Source of the DNA: Thermoplasmata archaeon
Lineage (GTDB): Archaea > Thermoplasmatota > Thermoplasmata > Lutacidiplasmatales > UBA184
Reading direction: 5' to 3'
Length of the DNA: 11,810 nucleotides
NCBI GenBank assembly: GCA_021792485.1
Contig: JAJYUO010000020.1
Coordinates: 1-11,810 of the forward strand
A program made the translations under genes and the position numbers. The notes below the pieces were generated by a model that saw only the letters and a program-made list of their open reading frames with translations, ran no database searches and was not told the origin of the DNA. Positions 1 to 5,654 of this stretch are shown one piece after another (position 1 is the stretch's first letter; the number at the start of each line of letters is the position of its first letter).

Positions 1-1
1 C

Positions 2-916
2 GGCGAGCACGCCGTCGTCCACGGGGCACCGGAGCTCGCTCTCGCGATCGACCTGCACACGCAGATCATCGTTGCCGCTTCCGATCGCACCCGATTGAAC
101 GCCGATGCCGACGCCGCGCGGCGCAAGCCCTACTTCCGTGTCGCTCTCGAGCGGGGCTGGAAGGGCGGTCCTCCGGTCGATGTCCGCGCCGTCTCGCGCA
201 TCCCGAGAGCCGCGGGGCTTGGCTCCTCCGCCGCGTTCGTGACCGCGCTCGTCTCGGCTCTCTGCGCCGCTCGCGACGGGATCGCGAAGGGGGACCTGGC
301 CCAGCTCTCCTTCGAGATCGAGCGGGGAGCCCAAGGCGTAGGGAGCCCGGGCGATACCTCGACCTCCGTGGCCGGTGGGTACGTGTCGTTGAACGGAGGC
401 GACGGAGCCATCCTATGGTCCGTGACGGACGGAGATCGGCGCTGGGTCGTCCGGCGAGAGCCCGATCCCGGTTGGACGTGGATCGTTGCCTACTCGGGGA
501 TCCCCCGGTCCACGGGAGACGCCGTCCGGGCGGTAGGCGCACGCCTCGCCCGGCCCGACGGACCGGAGCTCCTCGCCCGGTTCCGGGCCGTAGCGACGGA
601 AGGGATCCGGGCGCTTGCGCGCGAGGACCGGGAAGAGACGGCAATGGCGATGCGCGCCAACCAGGAACTGCTGCGCGAGGTCGGAGTGAGCCATCCACGG
701 CTGGAGGAGCTGATCACATCGGTCTCCGAGTGCGCGGCGGCGGCCAAGCTTACCGGGGCCGGAGCCGGCGGATCGGTCGTCGCGCTGCCGATTCCCGGCC
801 GCGAGGCCGAGTGCGTCCGCCGGCTCGCGCGGGCGGGCGCGCTCGCCTTCGCCGTCCGCCCGGCGAACCCAGGCGCCGAGCTCATCTCGGACGACGGATC
901 GGGGATCTCGCGCTAG
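2..916 (+). CDS. mvk: Mevalonate kinase, 5'-truncated by window edge
   Basis: GHMP-family kinase that phosphorylates mevalonate to 5-phosphomevalonate in cytoplasmic isoprenoid (archaeal lipid) synthesis. The frame is open from the first bases and begins GEHAVVHG, the typical mevalonate-kinase N-terminal motif, so only about a dozen residues plus the start codon are missing. A TTG at 95 is an internal codon, not the start. The ATP-binding loop PRAAGLGSSAA lies at 203-235. The motif GSPGDTSTS, with the likely catalytic Asp near 353, follows, and the C-terminal glycine loop KLTGAGAGGS is at 743-772. These motifs, in this order, match archaeal mevalonate kinases better than other GHMP kinases such as homoserine kinase. 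The TAG stop directly abuts the stop of the convergent GTPase gene, leaving no intergenic terminator space. Confidence 0.92.
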   Translation, partial: GEHAVVHGAPELALAIDLHTQIIVAASDRTRLNADADAARRKPYFRVALERGWKGGPPVDVRAVSRIPRAAGLGSSAAFVTALVSALCAARDGIAKGDLAQLSFEIERGAQGVGSPGDTSTSVAGGYVSLNGGDGAILWSVTDGDRRWVVRREPDPGWTWIVAYSGIPRSTGDAVRAVGARLARPDGPELLARFRAVATEGIRALAREDREETAMAMRANQELLREVGVSHPRLEELITSVSECAAAAKLTGAGAGGSVVALPIPGREAECVRRLARAGALAFAVRPANPGAELISDDGSGISR

Positions 917-2113
917 CTACCGGCGCGCGACAATCCGGACGACCGCCCCCATTTCCAGCGGGTGATCGGCGCCCAGCGTGCGGTGGGTCCGCGCGTCGAT
1001 CGCGCGAATGAAATTCGCCCCGAGGTCGGTGTGGACGCGGTAGGCGAGCTGCCGGGCCGTGGTTCCGCTCGGGACGATGTGCGCGTCGGGCAGGACGCGT
1101 CCTCGGCTGTCGGTCCAGTGGGTCTCGTCCTCGACCGGATAGACGATGATCCGGTGCAGACGGTCGAAGACCATCGTCTCGAGCGCGGATTGCACTCCGG
1201 TTGATCCCCATCTCGCGAGCGTGGCCCGGATCTCGTCGAGCGCGCGGCGTTGGGCCGGCGAGAGCCGGTCGGGGTTCAATGTCTCGAAGCTCGCATCGCC
1301 CGGCCGATACCGGACGAGCCCGGCGCGCGCCGCTCGGCGCAGCGTGAGCTCCTGGTCGGCCGACGTCGGCACGACCGGCAGGGGAGCGAGGGCCCGGGTC
1401 AGCGCCTGGGCCGCATCGACCGTCGACCGGTCGGCCTTGTTGGCGACGACGAGCCGTGGTTTCGCGGTCCGGAGGAGCTCGCGGGCCAACGTTCGCCGCT
1501 GGTCCGCCGTCCACGCCGATGGATGGGCGCGGTCGAGTTCCGTGGTCCTTAGCGCGGTCGTGATCGCTCCCGCGGAGATCGATAGGCCCGTGAGCCGGGC
1601 GGCGAGGATCTCCTCCGCAGGCTTTCCCTCCAACTCGGCGACCCGGGCGTGGCGTTCGAAATCCCGGGAAAGGATCTCCGAGGCCCAAGCGACCAACTCC
1701 TCCTCGAGCCACTCGACCTCGTCCGCCGGGTCGTGGGAACCGGGGCTTCCGATCGCGCCTTCCGCGTCGGTCGCCCCGGAAAGGTCGACAACCTGCAGAA
1801 ATCCGTCGGCGGGTCGAAGGTCATCCAGGAACTTGTGGCCGAGCCCCCGCCCCTCGTGCGCGCCCGGGACGAGGCCGGGAACGTCGACGAGGTTCACCGG
1901 CACCCATCGAGTCCCGTCCACGCACCCGGCGTTGCCGGGTGTGCACGGGGTCCCGAGGTCGACATGGGGGCACTTCGCTCGAACTGCAGCCACCCCTCGA
2001 TTCGGTGCGATCGTCGTGAACGGAAACGGGGCCATCGGAACATCGAGCAGCGTCAGGGCGTTGAAGAACGTCGACTTACCGACGTTCGGTTTGCCTACGA
2101 CCCCGATCTCCAT
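917..2113 (-). CDS. YchF/Obg-related GTPase with C-terminal TGS domain
   Basis: A 398-aa P-loop GTPase of the archaeal YchF/OLA1-like group of the Obg family. Family members bind ATP or GTP and associate with ribosomes; the exact role in archaea is unsettled. Visible motifs are the P-loop GKPNVGKS (residues 7-14), G3 DVPG (77-80), G4 NKAD (225-228) and TSA (250-252), then a TGS domain in roughly the last 75 residues with PSGTTARQLAYRVH. Three cysteines (48, 57, 64) sit between the switch region and G3, as in archaeal members. The start MEIGVVGKPNVGKS fits the usual short N-terminus. It lies 15 bp downstream of the cobalamin adenosyltransferase stop on the same strand, so the two are probably co-transcribed. 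No good Shine-Dalgarno sequence is seen before the ATG. Family assignment is firm; function is inferred. Confidence 0.93.
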   Translation of the reverse strand: MEIGVVGKPNVGKSTFFNALTLLDVPMAPFPFTTIAPNRGVAAVRAKCPHVDLGTPCTPGNAGCVDGTRWVPVNLVDVPGLVPGAHEGRGLGHKFLDDLRPADGFLQVVDLSGATDAEGAIGSPGSHDPADEVEWLEEELVAWASEILSRDFERHARVAELEGKPAEEILAARLTGLSISAGAITTALRTTELDRAHPSAWTADQRRTLARELLRTAKPRLVVANKADRSTVDAAQALTRALAPLPVVPTSADQELTLRRAARAGLVRYRPGDASFETLNPDRLSPAQRRALDEIRATLARWGSTGVQSALETMVFDRLHRIIVYPVEDETHWTDSRGRVLPDAHIVPSGTTARQLAYRVHTDLGANFIRAIDARTHRTLGADHPLEMGAVVRIVARR

Positions 2114-2128
2114 GGGCTCGCTGGGGAG

Positions 2129-2746
2129 CTATTGTCCGTAGTCGACCGGCGTTTCCGCAACGCCGAGGCGCTCGTTCGACCACAGGGCGAGAGCGAAGAG
2201 GAGGTCGCTCAACCGGTTGATCCATTGGAGCAGTGGGGCGGCCTGCTCTTCGACTCGATGGAGCCGCCAGAGCTCGCGCTCGGCCCGGCGCGCGATCGTC
2301 CGAGCGACATGGAACCGAGCGGCGCTGGGCGAGCCTCCCGGCAGTACGAACGTCCGCAAGGACTGGACCGGACCCGAATGCGCGTCGATCTCCCGCTCGA
2401 TGCGCTCGACATGGGCCGGCGTGATCCGGCCCCCGGGGGGATCCTTTCCCTGCGGGGTCGCGAGCTCGTTCTCGGCGAGGAAGAGCTCGTGTTCGAGGCG
2501 CACGACCAGCGGTCGGAGCTCGTCCAGCGCGGGCGGGAGCTCGGAGACTATGAGGCCGAGGAACGACGCCAGTTCGTCGAACGCTCCGTATGCCTCTATG
2601 CGGGGAGAGTCCTTCGCTACGCGCGAGGCACCGACGAGAGCGGTGGTCCCATCGTCGCCCGTTCGGGTATAGAGCCGCGTAGCGCTCTCGCCTCCGGCCG
2701 CCCCGGGAGCAAATCCAGCGGCGAGCTCAATCCGTGGACGGGGCAA
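2129..2746 (-). CDS. Cob(I)alamin adenosyltransferase, PduO type
   Basis: Transfers the adenosyl group of ATP to cob(I)alamin, making adenosylcobalamin; PduO-type enzymes are cytoplasmic trimers. Hallmarks are the ATP-binding TRTGDDGTT (residues 27-35), EAYGAFDEL (51-59), FVLPGG (133-138), RRAER (153-157) and NRLSDLLF (177-184). At 205 aa it has normal family length with a short N-terminal extension. The only start in frame is a TTG at 2746: the frame closes with TGA at 2765-2767 and no ATG or GTG precedes the conserved core, which begins near 2677. A GAGGTG lies about 14 nt upstream, rather far for a ribosome binding site. The first 130 bp overlap, in another frame, the end of a small Cys/His protein, so the true start or a frameshift relation with that frame is uncertain. 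The enzyme identity is not in doubt. Confidence 0.9.
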   Translation of the reverse strand: MPRPRIELAAGFAPGAAGGESATRLYTRTGDDGTTALVGASRVAKDSPRIEAYGAFDELASFLGLIVSELPPALDELRPLVVRLEHELFLAENELATPQGKDPPGGRITPAHVERIEREIDAHSGPVQSLRTFVLPGGSPSAARFHVARTIARRAERELWRLHRVEEQAAPLLQWINRLSDLLFALALWSNERLGVAETPVDYGQ

Positions 2747-2844
2747 TAGGAAATGTGCAGCACCTCATTATGCTTCGCGTCCTGACGGCACAGCCGGCAA
2801 ATGAATCCGCTTCGTTCGCTCCACGCAATGACCAACGGTTCCAT
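2617..2844 (-). CDS. Small Cys/His putative zinc-binding protein, unknown function
   Basis: A 75-aa frame starting at ATG 2844, preceded at 7-8 nt by AAAAGGTGGT, one of the clearest Shine-Dalgarno-like sequences in the window. It contains FICRLCR followed by YCPVHG, giving C16-x2-C19-x14-C34-x2-H37, a plausible single zinc site. It starts 26 bp after the ribbon-helix-helix gene and is on the same strand. The last ~43 codons overlap the adenosyltransferase frame for 130 bp and look low in complexity (Pro, Arg, Ala rich), so they may not be under protein selection. Alternatives: a short protein that truly ends here, or the N-terminal zinc domain of the adenosyltransferase separated by a frameshift. 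I do not recognise the family. The ribosome binding site and the spaced Cys/His set are the reasons to call it. Confidence 0.5.
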   Translation of the reverse strand: MEPLVIAWSERSGFICRLCRQDAKHNEVLHISYCPVHGLSSPLDLLPGRPEARALRGSIPERATMGPPLSSVPRA

Positions 2845-2870
2845 GGTTGCAACCACCTTTTGACCGGGGA

Positions 2871-3290
2871 CTAGCGCCGGAGGAGCCCCCGCCCCTCGCG
2901 ATCCGCCCGTTCTCGCCCGCGGCGACGTTCGGCGACGTCGCGCGCATGGGACCGCATCTGCTTCCAAGAGTCCCCGTGGAGCCGGGCGATCTCGGCGAGC
3001 CCGAACTGCAGGGCGACGGTGAGCGCCTCCTCTGCGTTCCGGGCATATCCGAGTTCCACCAGCTCCGCGAGCTCTCCGGACAAAGTCGCGGGAAGCTCGG
3101 CGGCACCCGGGCCGAACTTCGCGCCTTCGTCGACGAGTGCGCGGACGGCATCCGAGCGATTCGAGAGGCCCCGCGCCCTCCGGAACTCTTCGAGCCGTCC
3201 TTCCTCCTCGGGAGTGAGCCGCACCCCGAGGAATCGGGACGACCTGCCAGTCCGTTCGGCGTTTCGCACGTGTTGAACAATGTAAAACAT
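2871..3290 (-). CDS. Ribbon-helix-helix (CopG/Arc-like) protein, possibly tandem RHH
   Basis: Predicted DNA-binding regulator. Residues 18-57 (RFLGVRLTPEEEGRLEEF to SNRSDAVRALVDEG) read as a short beta strand followed by two helices, the usual RHH pattern. Residues 66-101 (LPATLSGELAELVELG, then NAEEALTVALQFGL) resemble a second, divergent RHH unit. The tail is highly basic. Two starts are possible: ATG 3290, or GTG 3269, which removes seven residues and would place CTAAATAG (3291-3298) about 26 bp upstream, as expected for the TATA box of a leaderless archaeal transcript. It is the first gene of the minus-strand group leading to the zinc protein, adenosyltransferase and GTPase, so it could autoregulate that unit; this is inference. 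It could instead be an orphan antitoxin-type RHH, but no toxin gene is adjacent. Confidence 0.75.
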   Translation of the reverse strand: MFYIVQHVRNAERTGRSSRFLGVRLTPEEEGRLEEFRRARGLSNRSDAVRALVDEGAKFGPGAAELPATLSGELAELVELGYARNAEEALTVALQFGLAEIARLHGDSWKQMRSHARDVAERRRGRERADREGRGLLRR

Positions 3291-3312
3291 CTATTTAGAC
3301 ATTCGTTAAACA
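3291..3312 (-). promoter_or_regulatory. Probable promoter (TATA-like) of the minus-strand unit
   Basis: This is an AT-rich island in otherwise GC-rich DNA. On the minus strand it reads GTTTAACG then CTAAATAG. CTAAATAG is centred about 26 bp upstream of GTG 3269, which fits a leaderless transcript; GTTTAACG is the alternative if ATG 3290 is used with a short leader. The sequence ATGT-AAA-ACAT at 3280-3290, overlapping the ATG, is a small inverted repeat and a possible operator. Confidence 0.4.
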
Positions 3313-3412
3313 ACCCAACCTCGCATCCGACGCGCGGCCGGGCGGGCTACCGCGGCGCTGCCGTTCCCTTGCTCCGGGCGGCGGTTCGGCGGCAGAGGGC
3401 GGCCCTGAGCAA

Positions 3413-3447
3413 CGTTTATCGTCCGAAGAAGTTCCCCGCGGCGAGGA
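3413..3447 (+). promoter_or_regulatory. TATA-like box and ribosome binding site for aIF5A
   Basis: CGTTTATC (3413-3420) is the only AT-rich hexamer upstream of the aIF5A start. A transcript would begin about 26 bp downstream, near 3443. GAGGA at 3443-3447 sits 8 nt before the ATG at 3456 and is a good Shine-Dalgarno match, which fixes the start. Confidence 0.5.
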
Positions 3448-3455
3448 CGCTTTCA

Positions 3456-3842
3456 ATGGCGTGGACGCAGGCCGAAGTTCGTGAGCTCAAGGAGGGCCGT
3501 TACATGATCATCGACGAGGAGCCCTGCCGCATCCTGAGCATCCAGACCTCGAAGCCGGGGAAGCACGGTGAAGCGAAGGCACGCATCGACGCGGTAGGAA
3601 TATTCGATGGGTCAAAGCGCAGCGTGGTCTTCCCCGTGAAGCACAAGGTGCAGGTCCCGATGATCGGCAAGCGCACCGCCCAGATCATCTCGTTCACCGA
3701 CGCCGAGATTCAGCTGATGGACCTCGAGACGTACGAGACGTTCAGCATGCCGATGCAGGCCGAGCTGAAGGGAACGCTTACCGCGGGCGGAGAGGTCCAG
3801 TACCTCGACGCGATGGGCCGCCGGCTGATCACGCGCACCTAG
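3456..3842 (+). CDS. Translation initiation factor 5A (aIF5A)
   Basis: A 128-aa archaeal IF5A, the EF-P/eIF5A orthologue that binds the ribosomal E site and helps form difficult peptide bonds. The N-terminal SH3-like domain carries the modification loop TSKPGKHGEAKAR (31-43) with Lys36, the expected deoxyhypusine or hypusine site. The C-terminal OB-fold domain contains SFTDAEIQLMDLETYETF. Length and start (ATG preceded by GAGGA at 8 nt) are as expected. Downstream a convergent gene ends 20 bp away. It is divergent from the ribbon-helix-helix gene across about 165 bp. No deoxyhypusine synthase gene is in the window. Confidence 0.97.
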   Translation: MAWTQAEVRELKEGRYMIIDEEPCRILSIQTSKPGKHGEAKARIDAVGIFDGSKRSVVFPVKHKVQVPMIGKRTAQIISFTDAEIQLMDLETYETFSMPMQAELKGTLTAGGEVQYLDAMGRRLITRT

Positions 3843-3862
3843 GGCAATCTCTCACGGAACGC

Positions 3863-4318
3863 TCAACTTCCGGCAACCCCGGCTCCGGCCGGGCTCGGCA
3901 GGAATCCCGGAGGCCCACGGGGAGGCCCGAGGGGCAGACGGTCATACTCGACGGCGTGCTTGATCCCGCGCCGGCGCAGCATCTGCGAGGTTTGCTCCGT
4001 CATCTGGACGACTTCCTGGCACCGGATCGCCTTCGTGAAATAGAACTCGACCCGGGTGGGATCCGCGATGGGAAAGACGAGCCGCATCCCGAATGCATCG
4101 GGGCGACTGTAGCCGGCGGGCTTGCGGTTGGCTCGCAAGTCGCGAAGGTTCTCTTCCAGCAGGACCTCGGGGAGGATCGATTCTCCTTCCTTGACGAACG
4201 GCTTGTTCGCCTCGACGACGCGTTTGTAGATGTCCGGATAGACGCGGACCAGGTCCTTGAAGTGTCGTCGCGGGTCGAGCAGGATGTGGCCGCTCCGGGC
4301 TTTGACGGGGGGTGTCAC
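3863..4318 (-). CDS. Conserved-looking hypothetical protein, 151 aa
   Basis: I do not recognise the family. The predicted protein is soluble and mixed charged, with KDLVRVYPDIYKRVVEANKP (21-40) and a core of helices and strands through FYFTKAIRCQEVVQMTEQT and RRRGIKHAVEYDRL. It ends in a Pro/Gly-rich, probably disordered tail (LPLGPPRGPPGFLPSP). One Cys (C100) and no membrane segment are seen. The start is GTG 4318. A minus-strand CTCTAAGC at about 4343-4350 lies 26-30 bp upstream, which suits a leaderless transcript. The reading frame has amino-acid composition unlike a shadow frame, and no real gene lies opposite it, so it is likely real. It is convergent with aIF5A and divergent from tRNA-Glu. 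Confidence 0.75.
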   Translation of the reverse strand: MTPPVKARSGHILLDPRRHFKDLVRVYPDIYKRVVEANKPFVKEGESILPEVLLEENLRDLRANRKPAGYSRPDAFGMRLVFPIADPTRVEFYFTKAIRCQEVVQMTEQTSQMLRRRGIKHAVEYDRLPLGPPRGPPGFLPSPAGAGVAGS

Positions 4319-4419
4319 GATCTTAGGTCGAGCGACGGGACAGCTTAGAGAGTTTCGCCCGCCCGGACGACAGGACTCCGGTGCCGGACGGGAAGCCCCC
4401 GCCCGACGAAACCCTCAAA

Positions 4420-4436
4420 CGGTAGGGCCCCTACCG
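4420..4436. repeat. 17-bp palindrome just upstream of tRNA-Glu
   Basis: CGGTAGGG-C-CCCTACCG is a perfect 8-bp inverted repeat with a single central base, ending 11 bp before the mature tRNA 5' end. It may be a protein-binding site, a structured tRNA leader, or part of the promoter region. No T-tract follows, so a terminator is unlikely. Confidence 0.5.
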
Positions 4437-4447
4437 CCCCTTCGAGC

Positions 4448-4548
4448 GCTCCCGTAGTCTAGTGGTCAAGGATAGAGGCCTCTCGAGCCTCTGACGCGGG
4501 TTCAAATCCGTGAAGCGTGGCCTCACGGGGAAACTCCCGCCGGGAGCA
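4448..4548 (+). tRNA. tRNA-Glu(CTC) with an intron in the T-loop
   Basis: Folded by hand. Acceptor stem is GCTCCCG (4448-4454) with CGGGAGC (4541-4547) and discriminator A4548; CCA is not encoded. The D-arm pairs G10-T25, T11-A24 and C12-G23. The anticodon stem is GAGGC/GCCTC with loop CTCTCGA, giving anticodon CTC (4482-4484), which reads Glu GAG. G15 and C48 can form the Levitt pair. Read straight through, the T-arm fails: GCGGGTTCAAAT is followed by CCGTG. Removing 4507-4534 restores a perfect stem GCGGG/CCCGC with the normal 7-nt loop TTCAAAT and a 73-nt mature tRNA. The gene therefore appears functional but must be spliced. A naive tRNA scan without non-canonical intron support may miss it or call it a pseudogene. 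Confidence 0.88.
4507..4534 (+). other. 28-nt tRNA intron at position 59/60, bulge-helix-bulge
   Basis: The intron is defined by two 3-nt bulges, AAT (4505-4507) and ACT (4533-4535). They are separated by a short central helix TTCA/GGAA, with three pairs and one A-G mismatch. The intron interior forms CCGTGA (4508-4513) with TCACGG (4523-4528). Cutting after the second base of each bulge, the rule for archaeal splicing endonuclease, gives exactly a canonical T-arm. The intron is too short to encode anything. A relaxed central helix like this usually needs a broad-specificity endonuclease. Confidence 0.82.
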
Positions 4549-4558
4549 CTCCTTCGCC
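4540..4558 (+). repeat. tRNA-Glu 3' end, copy 1 of an imperfect direct repeat
   Basis: CCGGGAGCACTCCTTCGCC spans the 3' acceptor strand and flanking bases. It matches 5989-6007 at 17 of 19 positions, including 12 contiguous bases CCGGGAGCACTC. Repeats of tRNA 3' ends are typical of attachment sites left by integrative elements, but no integrase is seen here. Confidence 0.5.
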
Positions 4559-4817
4559 ACGGAGCTACGATCGGATCCTGTATTCCCCATCCTCCATCTA
4601 GTATGATGCGCTAGTGAGTGGTCCGCGAAGGGCCGATGGAACGCGAAGGTCGAATCGTGGCCGATCGAACTGGATTCCCCTCAGGTGCGGGAATCGCGGG
4701 CAAGGCTCAGCTAGCTTGGTCCCAAGTTCTTCGTCATCCAAAGAATTAAGCCACCGGTCGCGGTCGACCCGACACCGGGGAGTTCTCATCGAGCAAGATT
4801 GCCCCGGCCCGCGGACG

Positions 4818-5654
4818 ATGAAGGATTCTAGCCCGTCCGATACCAATCCCTTGAATTGGTACGACGTCCCGCTCTTCTTCGCGCGGCCTGGTAAGGCTCT
4901 GTACTACGTCGCCGTTCAGACGCAGGACCGGCCCGGCGCCCTCGCAACCGTCATAGGCGTACTCCAACGCGAATCGTTCAACCTCATTCATGTCTCGATG
5001 TCCGAAATCGGGGACGGATACGCCGTCGGCCATCTCTATGGCGAGGGAAACGCGCCGGGGATTTCGACCGCCCTCGAAGAGAGGCTGCGCGCGAGCGGGA
5101 TTGTCCGCAACGTCCGGGTGGAGGAAGGGCGGGACGGGCTACTCATCGGGAGGGCGCTGCCCCTGCGGTTGCGCGACCCGAGGTTGCGCGCGACCGCCAT
5201 TACTTCGCAATATCTGATCTCGACGCTGGACACCCTTCGCGAGGAGATGGGAAGCGGAGGCGCGACTCTCGTTTACCGCCAAGGGCTCGATCTCGGCAGG
5301 AATGCATGGACGCGGCACGCGGCGTTGCTGGGTGGGATGGAGAACGTCCGAAAACATTTTGGCTATCTCCTCGAGGGTCTCGCTCTCACAGGCTATGGAC
5401 GCCCGACGCTGCTCGACATTGACCCGAAGGAGGGAACTGCCCATGTACGCTTTTCGGAGTCGATAGAATGTATGGGTCGCGAGCTCAGCAATCCCTATAG
5501 CCAGTTCTTCCGAGGTTACTTCGCCGGTACCTTCTCGGCAGTCTTTGACGTCGAGATGAGCTGCGTCGAGACGAAGTGCAGCGCGGTCGGAGCCGAGGCG
5601 TGTGAGTTCGAGATCACTCGTAAGGAGGCCGCCCGCGCTGGCGCTCCGTCCTGA
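4818..5654 (+). CDS. ACT domain-V4R domain protein, putative ligand sensor
   Basis: A 278-aa soluble protein with two ligand-binding modules. Residues 28-102 form an ACT domain (YYVAVQTQDRPGALATVIGVL, with the DRPGAL motif), which typically binds amino acids. Residues about 125-268 form a V4R (4-vinyl reductase) domain. Its terminal cysteine set is C249-x4-C254-x7-C262, plus C218, of the kind that binds zinc in V4R proteins. No DNA-binding or catalytic domain is present, so a sensory or partner-binding role is inferred. ATG 4818 is chosen because the open frame upstream to 4614 is Ser/Arg-rich without domain features; AATTAA at 4743-4748 may be its TATA box, giving a leader of roughly 45 nt. 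Codons look somewhat less GC-biased than in the MFS gene. It is bracketed by the tRNA-end repeats. Confidence 0.85.
   Translation: MKDSSPSDTNPLNWYDVPLFFARPGKALYYVAVQTQDRPGALATVIGVLQRESFNLIHVSMSEIGDGYAVGHLYGEGNAPGISTALEERLRASGIVRNVRVEEGRDGLLIGRALPLRLRDPRLRATAITSQYLISTLDTLREEMGSGGATLVYRQGLDLGRNAWTRHAALLGGMENVRKHFGYLLEGLALTGYGRPTLLDIDPKEGTAHVRFSESIECMGRELSNPYSQFFRGYFAGTFSAVFDVEMSCVETKCSAVGAEACEFEITRKEAARAGAPS

Noticed and set aside
882..1712. 276-codon minus-strand frame and other long frames across 882-2749
   Set aside because: They are shadows of the GTPase and adenosyltransferase genes in GC-rich DNA, with biased composition and no motifs.
2847..3455. Upstream extension of the aIF5A frame
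   Set aside because: It is antisense to the ribbon-helix-helix gene; aIF5A is about 130 aa and ATG 3456 has a good ribosome binding site.
4614..4817. Upstream extension of the ACT-V4R frame
   Set aside because: Ser/Arg-rich low-complexity translation with no domain; the ATG at 4818 gives a normal protein.
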